This document shows positions 1 through 6,828 of a stretch of 13,564 nt of DNA, one piece after another. Below the pieces are notes generated by a model that was given only the letters and a program-made list of their open reading frames with translations, did no database searches and had not been told where the DNA came from. The position numbers and the translations under genes were made by a program. Source of the DNA: Deltaproteobacteria bacterium (GTDB lineage: Bacteria > Desulfobacterota > Dissulfuribacteria > Dissulfuribacterales > UBA3076); assembly GCA_027004315.1 (NCBI GenBank), contig JALTHV010000079.1, positions 1 to 13,564 on the forward strand, given 5' to 3'. Position 1 is the first letter of the stretch. The number at the start of each line of letters is the position of its first letter.

Positions 1-2
1 CT

Positions 3-1835
3 GATGCCCCGAATCCGACTGCAGCCCATGAGGAAAAGTTTGGAGAGAGCACCGGCGTCCACATGGCGGAGATCGCCTGCCAGACCTGCCATGTTCCCTA
101 CAGGCGTACCTGGCGTTTCAGGACATTCGATGATACCATGGGATATTTTGGTAACTTCGACAACCGCTTTGGGTATAATGTGCTGCCTGGCGGTGATGGG
201 AAGATGATGGTAATGCCAAGTTCTTATTATACCATGTCACCTGTCTATGGTACGTCGCCTGGCTATGGTATCTCTCAGTTCAACATGGTCTCACAGCACA
301 TAGACGCAGATGGCCATGGGATCGAGCCCATGGATTTTGAAATGCAGATGCTGGACTACTTCAATATGAACGGTTCTGCCGATCCAGGCAGGATAGTAGA
401 TGGTATGCCTACCAATTTCTCATTTGATTTCTACAAGTATTTCTATGAAAAAAAGCTTGATCAGTACCAGCAGATGGGAGTTCCCATATCTTATGATCCA
501 AAACATGACAATGAGAATTTCCCACCCCTTTACTGGGCCAATGGTGCAAACGGGTATCCTCAGATAGTGATAGGCAATCCTATCACAATTATGACCTGGG
601 TGGATACCAATCCGCAGCCGGATCATGACATGAGTGAATTAGCCTATAATGGTGCCAAGATACTCTATCTCAGGGAGATCAATGCGGCCATAAAGATGTA
701 TATGCCACCGGTGCAACCTGGGGTGGTGGATCCAAAGGAATTGGCCACGATTCCTCCCAATGACCCGACCTGGGCCCAGAACCCAGACGTTGGGAAGATA
801 GTCCTCAAAACTGGATATGTTATTTTTGATCATACAGGTAACATGTATCCAGACCTCTGGTGGCCAGAAGATGTAAGGGCCATGAAAGCGGCATTAACCA
901 AGGTACTCAAGGCAGAGGGCGAGACAGATCCCAATCCTGTCCTCTTCATAGCCGCCCATTTCTTCTCTGACTCTCATGGGGTGCAGCCGAAGGAAAAGGC
1001 CTTGGGCGCTGGTAAGCACGGTTGTTATGACTGCCATGGTGATTATACCAAGAACCCAGGCGCTCACAGGATAACTGACAGGATCATCGATTTTATCCCC
1101 TGGGCACCTCCGTTCTTCACAGATGATAACCGTTTTCTAAAATACGATCCTGAGGCAGTGCCGAAAGATGCGCCGCCATGGGAGAAGAGCAGTGGAATGG
1201 TCCCTGCAAATCCAAATGGCCTGTTTATTGTGGATAGGGATGTTGACTATATCAGGCCTATAAATGCAGACAACCTCAGGGTCATTGGTGCCCGTGCCAG
1301 AGACGTCCTTGCTGCCAGCAAGGAGGATGCAGAAGAGCTCTTCTACATGGTTGCCGAGGGAACAGTAAAGGGTGACGAGATAAAAGAGATCGATCCCTCC
1401 ATGTTGACCCAGAAAGAGAGGGAGACCGAATATGTAAGACAGGTCGTAGACAGCCCCTGGAATCAGAAGATCTATTTCTATATTCCCGAGGAGCTGAAGC
1501 CTGAGATATCCGAGTGCGGCTTCCAGCCACAGAAAGAGCAACTGTATCTCGACCAAAAGGGACTTGTAGAGGGATATGTCCTGAAGCTTGGCTTCAATGA
1601 GGATGTGCATGAATCCATGATCATTAAGCTGCCTTATTATGGGATTCATCCCACTATTGTCAGCAGGACCTCTGACAAGGCCTTCTTCAGGCCAGATCAT
1701 GCAGCACATATCCTTGGTCAGAAGGGCGCCTATCTGATCGTTAAGGTCAACCATGCAGGTGAATTTTCTGCAGTGGATACAGGGAATCTCATTTCTCCTA
1801 ATTGGGAGGAATGGAAGGCCTTTATGAAAAAGTAG
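3..1835 (+). CDS. Multiheme c-type cytochrome, C-terminal part (5' end outside window)
   Basis: The frame is open from base 3 to the TAG at 1833-1835, so the gene begins upstream. The ATG at 63 is internal, since 20 codons before it are open and a heme site follows almost at once. Two CxxCH heme-binding sites are visible: CQTCH (bases 78-92) and CYDCH (1023-1037). Covalent heme attachment implies export, so the protein should be periplasmic, outer-membrane or extracellular. About 310 residues lie between the two sites, rich in Tyr, Trp, Met and Pro, and about 265 heme-free residues follow the second. Further hemes and the signal peptide presumably lie upstream. The context before the first site, with His and Met followed by ACQTCH, recalls large respiratory multiheme cytochromes of the tetrathionate-reductase-like kind, but that is only a resemblance. 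Substrate unknown. A terminator follows 30 bases after the stop, so this ends its transcription unit. Confidence 0.85.
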   Translation, partial: DAPNPTAAHEEKFGESTGVHMAEIACQTCHVPYRRTWRFRTFDDTMGYFGNFDNRFGYNVLPGGDGKMMVMPSSYYTMSPVYGTSPGYGISQFNMVSQHIDADGHGIEPMDFEMQMLDYFNMNGSADPGRIVDGMPTNFSFDFYKYFYEKKLDQYQQMGVPISYDPKHDNENFPPLYWANGANGYPQIVIGNPITIMTWVDTNPQPDHDMSELAYNGAKILYLREINAAIKMYMPPVQPGVVDPKELATIPPNDPTWAQNPDVGKIVLKTGYVIFDHTGNMYPDLWWPEDVRAMKAALTKVLKAEGETDPNPVLFIAAHFFSDSHGVQPKEKALGAGKHGCYDCHGDYTKNPGAHRITDRIIDFIPWAPPFFTDDNRFLKYDPEAVPKDAPPWEKSSGMVPANPNGLFIVDRDVDYIRPINADNLRVIGARARDVLAASKEDAEELFYMVAEGTVKGDEIKEIDPSMLTQKERETEYVRQVVDSPWNQKIYFYIPEELKPEISECGFQPQKEQLYLDQKGLVEGYVLKLGFNEDVHESMIIKLPYYGIHPTIVSRTSDKAFFRPDHAAHILGQKGAYLIVKVNHAGEFSAVDTGNLISPNWEEWKAFMKK

Positions 1836-1865
1836 ACTGAAGATACTAGAGGAGGCGTAAGGGGG

Positions 1866-1902
1866 GTCACCCATTATTTAATGGGTGACTCTTTATTTTT
1901 AT
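1866..1902 (+). terminator. Rho-independent terminator of the first cytochrome gene
   Basis: A perfect 10-bp stem, GTCACCCATT (1866-1875) with AATGGGTGAC (1880-1889), closes a 4-base loop. A T-rich tract follows at 1890-1902. It lies 30 bases after the cytochrome stop codon. Confidence 0.9.
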
Positions 1903-1990
1903 TCTGTCAGTAGGGCACTGCTCACAGGAATTGATCCACTCAAAATTAAGATTGTGTTTACGAGGCAATGTCTCGTAATAAAGGATAGAT

Positions 1991-2057
1991 GTAACTGTTC
2001 ACATCCCCCTGGCCAGGGACGTAGACGGTTGCAACAGGAGGGGGTGTGAACGGTTAC
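1991..2057. repeat. Palindromic repeat, GTAACYGTTCAC family, long form (copy 1)
   Basis: The element starts with GTAACTGTTCACATCCCC and ends with the near-complement GGGGTGTGAACGGTTAC, giving a stem of about 17 bp with two wobble positions. The left arm runs straight into the palindrome CTGGCCAG (2009-2016). The right arm carries about 20 extra bases containing GACGGTTGCAAC (2024-2035), a diverged direct echo of GTGAACGGTTAC. The same plan recurs at 11609-11781, and short versions lie at 8424-8462 and 13151-13182. A separate hairpin, TTACGAG / CTCGTAA (1958-1978), lies just before it. No gene is supported in 1903-2140. The plan suits a REP- or MITE-like element; a mobilising enzyme is not in the window. 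Confidence 0.85.
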
Positions 2058-2140
2058 GATAAGATTCTTGGGGTACGGGCCTTCCCTGTTTTCCTCCGCT
2101 GTGCTCCGGAGCCTGGCTCTATGCTGCAAGAAATAATAAA

Positions 2141-2695
2141 TCAGACAAACTGTACCTGATCAATGTCGATTTCGATCTTCACGGCCTGATTGATGGCATC
2201 AACGCCCAGTATCAGACGGGCCTTGTTTTTTACCCGCAATACAACTCCCTCTACCCCAGTAAACGGTCCATAAACGACTATTGCCTTGCGTCCCTTTTCT
2301 GCAAGATCACAGAGTTCAAGCCTTTTCTGAGAAGTAGCAACGAGATAAAGATTATGCAGTTGCCTGTGTAGAGTCTCTTGATCACTTACTTCCAAGATCT
2401 GGGCGATACGTCCCGTTTTGAAGACGTATTGCCGTTCCAATGCAGTCCCGCGGAAAAAGAGATATCCGGAAAAGAGAGGCACCAGTGACATACGCAGACG
2501 TCTACGGCACCTCTGCTGTCGCAAAACAAGCGGCAGGTAATATTTGATCCTGCCTTTTTTGAGGTTCCAGGCCAAGATCTTTTCCTGACGACTCTTGGTA
2601 CGGGCCACCCACCACGGCCCGGCTTCATCTGTGTTCAAATCAAAAACACTTTCCGGATAACAAGCCGGTGGATTATCATCCAGTTTGAGAGTCAT
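2141..2695 (-). CDS. NusG-family transcription antitermination protein (RfaH/UpxY/LoaP-like paralogue)
   Basis: 184 aa. It has the two-domain plan of NusG proteins: an N-terminal NGN domain (residues about 27-125, with WWVARTKSRQEK and the PLFSGYLFFRG segment) and a C-terminal KOW domain (about 136-184, with GPFTGVEGVVLRVKNKARL). NusG proteins bind RNA polymerase and link it to ribosomes or Rho. The divergent, basic linker (RQQRCRRRLRM) and the lack of ribosomal-protein or secE neighbours suggest a specialised paralogue of the kind that promotes read-through of long polysaccharide or secondary-metabolite operons, not the housekeeping NusG. No such operon is visible here, so it acts in trans or on a distant target. 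The ATG at 2695 is the only good start, because an in-frame stop lies seven codons upstream. It has almost no Shine-Dalgarno sequence; see the overlapping leader ORF. Confidence 0.88.
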   Translation of the reverse strand: MTLKLDDNPPACYPESVFDLNTDEAGPWWVARTKSRQEKILAWNLKKGRIKYYLPLVLRQQRCRRRLRMSLVPLFSGYLFFRGTALERQYVFKTGRIAQILEVSDQETLHRQLHNLYLVATSQKRLELCDLAEKGRKAIVVYGPFTGVEGVVLRVKNKARLILGVDAINQAVKIEIDIDQVQFV

Positions 2696-2747
2696 GGCAT
2701 CTTTGTTGGCAACCTAGCCGATCACAGAGTACTTCTTCTTTTAACAT
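2676..2747 (-). CDS. Possible 23-codon leader ORF overlapping the nusG-like start
   Basis: An ATG at 2747 is preceded by AAGGGG seven bases upstream, a better ribosome site than the nusG-like gene has. The reading frame (begins MLKEEVLCDRLGCQQRC) ends with TGA at 2678-2676, inside the nusG-like coding sequence and 17 bases past its start codon. It could couple translation of the antiterminator to that of a leader. The peptide resembles nothing known to me. A short ORF with a plausible ribosome site can arise by chance, so this is tentative. Confidence 0.27.
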   Translation of the reverse strand: MLKEEVLCDRLGCQQRCHDSQTG

Positions 2748-2811
2748 GCCTTAACCCCTTAGGATAGATAATAACGCAAATCGTTTCCCAAAGAGCAGCC
2801 TATGACCAGTT

Positions 2812-2847
2812 ATAAAAAAAGGGCTTTTGATAAAAAGCCCTCTTTTT
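2812..2847 (-). terminator. Bidirectional-looking terminator of the dodecaheme cytochrome operon
   Basis: A perfect 8-bp stem, GGGCTTTT (2821-2828) with AAAAGCCC (2833-2840), closes the loop GATA. It is flanked by a run of A on the left (2814-2820) and TCTTTTT on the right. Read on the minus strand it gives a stem followed by seven U, 28 bases after the stop of the cytochrome gene at 2875. The right-hand T tract means it could also work on the plus strand. Confidence 0.88.
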
Positions 2848-2874
2848 AATCATTCTTTTGAGTGTACTTTATTT

Positions 2875-3795
2875 TTAATGTAGGTCATGGGGCGAGTTAT
2901 GACAACTCAGACAATTCGGGTACTTCTTGTTTATAACGGGGCTATGAGGCGTCCCATGACACTCCCGGCAGGTTATGATCTGCTTGTGGGCAGGATGACA
3001 TGTAGCACATGCCAATTTAGAATGTTTGGTCTGATGCTTCTGGAGCAGATCATATTCCTTCTCATGGCATCCGGCACACACTTTATTGTTCTCTATATTC
3101 TGAGAATAGGTAATTTTCAGAGGTGTATGGGCAGGATGACATTTCAGACACTGCTGAGTCTTCATGGCTACCATTGGGCTGTGTGATTCATGACACTCTG
3201 AGCAATCAGGTATCCTGCCATGTCTTTGAGAATGACAGGCAGAGCACTCCAAGCCCGTATGGTCGCTGGGGTACTTCTTCATACTCTTTGCTACATTGCT
3301 ATGGCATATCCTGCACTGTCCTTCCATCTTATCTGGCTTGAGGAGTGAGGCTATCGGCCTATGGGCATCTGTATGACACCTTGTACAGTTCTGAACTGCT
3401 CTGGCTTTACCATGGGGTTTCTCATGGCACATAGAGCATTTTGGCATTATTTTTTTGTAGTTTTTGCGTAAGGGGTTGTATGCATGAAATGTCTGGTGAC
3501 AGTCTGTACATGCTACCTGAGAGTGCTTACCCCCTTCTTTTTTAATCCTGTTAAATTCAGATACGTGGCAACGGACACAGTCACTGATAACGAGTGGCTT
3601 GACTTCTATATCATAGATGCCCTTTTTAGGCGCTTTGGTTTTCGCAACCCCTACAGGTGCCACCTTCTTTAGCTGGATACATTTTCCGCTTTTTGCCACA
3701 GTAGCCCGTTGTCCAACACATCCATACCCGATCCATATAAGGAACAGACCCACTAATATCCAAATCAATACCCCAATCTTATTCTTTGCTATCAT
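2875..3795 (-). CDS. Dodecaheme c-type cytochrome, membrane-tethered or lipoprotein paralogue
   Basis: 306 aa with twelve CxxCH sites, their first Cys at residues 73, 96, 120, 137, 161, 184, 198, 216, 240, 263, 276 and 295. They fall into three tandem four-heme modules (about 73-147, 161-226, 240-305) with repeating gaps near 23, 13-14 and 18-19; the first module is looser (23, 24, 17). Extra His residues in each module (such as H180, H192, H205 and H223 in module 2) could give bis-His ligation. The N-terminus has a long hydrophobic stretch (about 7-25) ending in GYGC. This is either an uncleaved anchor or a poor lipobox, so the protein is probably tethered and faces the periplasm. It should act as an electron carrier or wire. 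It is second in an operon with its paralogue, 44 bases downstream. AGGGGA lies seven bases before the ATG, and a terminator follows. Partner enzymes are not visible. Confidence 0.93.
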   Translation of the reverse strand: MIAKNKIGVLIWILVGLFLIWIGYGCVGQRATVAKSGKCIQLKKVAPVGVAKTKAPKKGIYDIEVKPLVISDCVRCHVSEFNRIKKEGGKHSQVACTDCHQTFHAYNPLRKNYKKIMPKCSMCHEKPHGKARAVQNCTRCHTDAHRPIASLLKPDKMEGQCRICHSNVAKSMKKYPSDHTGLECSACHSQRHGRIPDCSECHESHSPMVAMKTQQCLKCHPAHTPLKITYSQNIENNKVCAGCHEKEYDLLQKHQTKHSKLACATCHPAHKQIITCRECHGTPHSPVINKKYPNCLSCHNSPHDLH

Positions 3796-3839
3796 GGTTT
3801 AATCCCCTGTAAAGAATTTGTTTTATTTGTACAATGCAT

Positions 3840-4649
3840 CTATTTCACAAGGTCATGGGCATCCATATGACAATCCAGACAATCTGGGTGCGCCTTATTG
3901 ATTGCTGCCGAGTGTGGCTTACCATGGCATGTCTCACACTGCGGTATATTACCATGTACTCTCTTGTGACAAAATGCACAGGTAAAGGCCTTGTGTTTTG
4001 TGGTAGTCTTATTCAAGAGCTTACCTTCATCCTTATGACATACTGTACAATAAGACCTTGGGGTATTGTCGGGATAGTGAATTACCAAGGGACTGTGAGG
4101 TGGATGGCATACAAGGCAATCCTTGTTTGTCTGGCCCTTTACGTGTGGCTCATGGCACCTGGAGCACTTGGGCATTTCACCATGTCTTGTGTGACAGAAG
4201 GTACAGTCAAGTTTTGAGTGTTTGCTTGGATATTTCTGAAGTTCTTTGCCTTCTTTGGGGTGGCAGGTCAGACAGGGTGTTGTGATATTATCCCTGAGCG
4301 TTAAGACTAAAGGCGCATGGGGATTAGAATGACAGGACAGACATTTCTTTAATTTAAAATGCCGCAGATGTGATTTGTTGTTGTGACATTCAGAGCACTT
4401 GGGAATTGTATTTTTTCCCATAGGTGGGTGTTCTTTATGACAATCCAGACATGTCACAGCCGTCCTGTGACGACCACCATTACGCTCTATGGTAATAACT
4501 TCCTTTTTGTGACACTTTATACAGTCACTATTTTGGAGAGTTGGTACCTTCTCCCTTGCCTTAGCGACCACAGTAAATGCGACTACTACGGCTATAGACA
4601 AAAAAAATGTGGCCAAAATCCTCATGAACGAGACCGTTTTATCTTTCAT
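3840..4649 (-). CDS. Dodecaheme c-type cytochrome, periplasmic paralogue
   Basis: 269 aa with a Sec signal peptide (hydrophobic core about 9-28, likely cut after AKA, residue 31). Twelve CxxCH sites begin at residues 43, 67, 85, 103, 126, 149, 162, 178, 201, 224, 238 and 257. They form three tetraheme modules of about 65-75 residues (43-115, 126-190, 201-266), with gaps near 23, 13-18 and 16-19. Each module also holds at least four non-CxxCH His (H144, H156, H169 and H185 in module 2), enough for bis-His ligation. Its C-terminus (CLDCH..AHDL) matches the end of the downstream paralogue (CLSCH..PHDL), so the pair arose by tandem duplication. The likely role is soluble periplasmic electron transfer, perhaps handing electrons to the tethered partner. 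The start at 4649 has GAGGA directly before it and GGGAGG 11 bases upstream; the Met at residue 9 is an alternative. Confidence 0.93.
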   Translation of the reverse strand: MKDKTVSFMRILATFFLSIAVVVAFTVVAKAREKVPTLQNSDCIKCHKKEVITIERNGGRHRTAVTCLDCHKEHPPMGKNTIPKCSECHNNKSHLRHFKLKKCLSCHSNPHAPLVLTLRDNITTPCLTCHPKEGKELQKYPSKHSKLDCTFCHTRHGEMPKCSRCHEPHVKGQTNKDCLVCHPPHSPLVIHYPDNTPRSYCTVCHKDEGKLLNKTTTKHKAFTCAFCHKRVHGNIPQCETCHGKPHSAAINKAHPDCLDCHMDAHDLVK

Positions 4650-4789
4650 TCCTCACCATACCTCCCTCAGATAGTAGAGATTATCTCTCTCGATAGATCC
4701 ACAAATATGATATCAGCTATTACTTCCTCAAAAACTAGTGACATAATCTCACTAAAGAGATCTAAGATAGCCCCAAACACTCCTATATC

Positions 4790-4819
4790 TAATTAGCAAA
4801 CCAACCCTACATTTGTCAA
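4790..4819 (-). promoter_or_regulatory. Candidate sigma70-type promoter for the dodecaheme cytochrome operon
   Basis: On the minus strand a perfect TTGACA (4819-4814) is followed after 18 bases by TAATTA (4795-4790). This leaves a leader of about 130 bases before the ATG at 4649. The leader contains two small inverted repeats that could be operators or RNA hairpins: TAGTGA / TCACTA (4736-4754, 7-base gap) and AGAGA / TCTCT (4676-4688). The spacing of the first does not fit a CRP or FNR site. No sigma54 -24/-12 pair was found here. Confidence 0.45.
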
Positions 4820-4899
4820 GAGATAACCCTTGCCCTGGATATTTCATTCAAATCAGGGTGAAGGAAAAGGCCTTTCGCCAAGAGACGATGGGGCTTATA

Positions 4900-4995
4900 T
4901 TATGAATTTTGCAGATCCTGCATAAAATATTTGCAGTATAGGAGTGTAAGAGGGTATCCTGAACCAAACTATTTCTGGAAAATGTAATAGTTTGG
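4900..4995 (+). promoter_or_regulatory. Upstream region of the isomerase gene: weak promoter and two inverted repeats
   Basis: A weak promoter-like pair, TTATGA (4900-4905) and TAAAAT (4923-4928), has a 17-base spacer. The perfect palindrome TGCAG-ATC-CTGCA (4910-4922) sits between the two boxes, where an operator could lie. Further down, CCAAACTATT (4964-4973) and AATAGTTTGG (4986-4995) form a perfect 10-bp stem with a 12-base loop, with no U tract after it. The rest of the gap 4650-5057 holds the divergent cytochrome promoter and nothing else I can name. Confidence 0.3.
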
Positions 4996-5057
4996 CCTTG
5001 AATGTGGAGAAACGGCCTGCTTCCATGGCAGGTCATGTAACAGAAAGGAGGTTACTG

Positions 5058-6740
5058 GTGTTTTATCGTCCATCAAGTCTATCAGATGTCGAAAAAATGG
5101 CCCTACTTTCTCGTTTTTGGCAAAAGGACCCATCTCTCTGGGCCAAAGACCCAAAGACCTGCGAGAAGGTCACAGATCGTCTTGGCTGGTTAGATGTCTT
5201 GCCGAAGATGAGGGAAGTCCAGGGAGAGATTACAGAATTTGTCGAGGATATAAGGCATCGTGGTATCAAAGAGGTGGTGCTCCTTGGTATGGGAGGTTCC
5301 AGCCTCTGCCCCCTGGTCCTGAGTAAGATATTTGGGTCTCAAGAGGGATTCCCTGTCTTGAAGGTCCTGGATACTACTGATCCTGAAGAAGTAGAGAAAG
5401 TGGCCAGGGATGGGGACTGGAACTCGACGCTTTTTTTGGTGGCCAGTAAATCCGGGACTACACTGGAACCCAATGCGCTGTTCAAGTATTTCTGGTCGTT
5501 GCTTGAGGCTAATCTGCCAGATCCCGGTTCACATTTTGTGGCAATTACAGACACCGGAAGTCCCCTGGAAGACCTGGGGAAAAAATATGGCTTTCTGCGG
5601 ATTTTTCTCAATCCATCCGACATAGGAGGCAGGTATTCTGCTCTTTCCTACTTTGGCCTGGTCCCGGCTTCCATTCTTGGGATGGACCTCGATAGGCTCC
5701 TTCAAAGGGCCGAGGAGATGGTCAGGAAATGCGGACCGGATGTACCGTGGCACAAAAATCCAGGATATAATTTGGGGATTTTTCTGGGGGAATTTGGGGT
5801 ACAAAGTCGAGATAAACTTACCATCCTTGCCGATTCACCCATCCGGCCCTTTGGCCTTTGGTTAGAGCAACTGATAGCTGAGAGTACTGGCAAAAAGACC
5901 AGGGGCCTTGTCCCTATTGTCGGCGAAAGCACAGGGATCCCTGGATTTTATGGTGGAGAGCGTATCTTCGTCTATCTAAGGTTGAAGGGGACACCAGATG
6001 AGGATTCTCTAGGGGATTTTGTCTCAGAACTCCGAAACGCAGACTTTCCCGTTCATGAATTGTGGCTCGAAGATCTCTACGATCTGGGTGCCCAGATATT
6101 TCTCTGGGAGATGGCAACGGCCATAGCCTCCCACTTTTTGGGAATCAATGCCTTTGATGAACCGAACGTCCAACTTGCAAAAGAAAAGACTAGCGAAGTA
6201 CTCAATATCTATCGTACTAAAGGCAAAATGCCCATAAAATTTTGGGTAGATCCATATAGCCAGATACGTTTCCGAGCTTCAAAGGTGTTGGCCGCATCCA
6301 TGAAGGGCCTCTCAAGGTGTATCAGAGACATATTTCAGGTCATGCCGAGCTGGGGCTATCTCGCATTTCTCCCCTATCTACCTTATGATCCAGAAGTAGA
6401 GGCAATGATAGGAGAAATGCGCTATCTCGTGAGACAAGAAAGAGGTTGTGCTACGACCATGGGTTTTGGCCCCAGATATCTCCACTCTACAGGACAGATC
6501 CATAAAGGTGGACCCCTTTCCGCTGCCTTCTTGATCTTTACTCGGAAAGGGACAAAGGATTATCCTGTAGTCCCGGACCTAGGTGTCTCCTTCTGGCATA
6601 TACAGTTTGCCCAGGCAGTGGGAGACTTCGAGGCCCTTTCTGATGCCAAGATGAGGGTCATCCACATCCATATGCCCCATGACTACCAACGGGGATTAAA
6701 AGACTTTAGCAGGGTCCTTTCGAGATCAATACGCATGTGA
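5058..6740 (+). CDS. pgi: Glucose-6-phosphate isomerase, transaldolase-fusion type, stand-alone
   Basis: 560 aa from the chosen GTG. It interconverts glucose 6-phosphate and fructose 6-phosphate in the cytosol, in glycolysis or gluconeogenesis. Visible motifs are GMGGSSLCP (77-85), the SIS-domain phosphate loop SKSGTT (130-135), GGRYS (190-194), the signature LIAESTGK (272-279, with likely catalytic Glu275), FDEPNVQLAKE (366-376) and RYLHSTGQIHKGGP (473-486). The last two are features of the isomerase half of bifunctional transaldolase/isomerase proteins, not of classical Pgi. No transaldolase domain precedes it. I chose GTG 5058 because AAAGGAGG (5044-5051) lies six bases upstream. TTG 4992 and ATG 5025 are in frame but lack such a site, and 4992 overlaps an inverted repeat. 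It is monocistronic and convergent with the cyclo-ligase gene. Confidence 0.92.
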   Translation: MFYRPSSLSDVEKMALLSRFWQKDPSLWAKDPKTCEKVTDRLGWLDVLPKMREVQGEITEFVEDIRHRGIKEVVLLGMGGSSLCPLVLSKIFGSQEGFPVLKVLDTTDPEEVEKVARDGDWNSTLFLVASKSGTTLEPNALFKYFWSLLEANLPDPGSHFVAITDTGSPLEDLGKKYGFLRIFLNPSDIGGRYSALSYFGLVPASILGMDLDRLLQRAEEMVRKCGPDVPWHKNPGYNLGIFLGEFGVQSRDKLTILADSPIRPFGLWLEQLIAESTGKKTRGLVPIVGESTGIPGFYGGERIFVYLRLKGTPDEDSLGDFVSELRNADFPVHELWLEDLYDLGAQIFLWEMATAIASHFLGINAFDEPNVQLAKEKTSEVLNIYRTKGKMPIKFWVDPYSQIRFRASKVLAASMKGLSRCIRDIFQVMPSWGYLAFLPYLPYDPEVEAMIGEMRYLVRQERGCATTMGFGPRYLHSTGQIHKGGPLSAAFLIFTRKGTKDYPVVPDLGVSFWHIQFAQAVGDFEALSDAKMRVIHIHMPHDYQRGLKDFSRVLSRSIRM

Positions 6741-6752
6741 AAAAATAGCTTA

Positions 6753-6805
6753 TTAGGCTGTAGTCTATTAATTGGATTGTACCTTTGACCTAATAGTCTA
6801 TAGCC
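6753..6805. repeat. Imperfect inverted repeat between convergent genes
   Basis: The left arm GGCTGTAGTCTATTA (6756-6770) pairs with TAATAGTCTATAGCC (6791-6805), 13 of 15 positions, across a 20-base loop. It has no U tract, so it is at best a weak bidirectional terminator between the isomerase and cyclo-ligase genes. TTAGGCTGTAGTCTATT (6753-6769) matches 15 of 17 bases of the sequence at 13109-13125, which also begins a palindromic element at a gene end. Confidence 0.6.
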
Positions 6806-6828
6806 TGAGCACTTAAATATGCTGGATT

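Noticed and set aside
63..65. ATG at 63 as start of the first cytochrome gene
   Set aside because: The frame is open to the window edge and a heme motif begins five codons later, leaving no room for the signal peptide that a c-type cytochrome needs.
1137..1874. Long minus-strand ORF (245 aa) opposite the first cytochrome
   Set aside because: It lies wholly opposite the cytochrome gene, whose frame has heme motifs and a terminator. The minus-strand product has no recognisable motif and runs towards the terminator hairpin.
1899..2129. 76-aa minus-strand ORF after the first terminator
   Set aside because: It spans the palindromic repeat copy 1 and has no motif, ribosome site or coding character.
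3420..3440. TGGCAC..GCA string resembling a sigma54 promoter
   Set aside because: It lies inside a cytochrome coding sequence, faces the wrong way for any gene, and lacks a proper -12 TTGC element.
4736..4754. TAGTGA / TCACTA inverted repeat read as a CRP/FNR-type site
   Set aside because: The half-sites are separated by seven bases when aligned to the TGTGA-N6-TCACA pattern, and the outer bases differ. Kept only as an unassigned inverted repeat.
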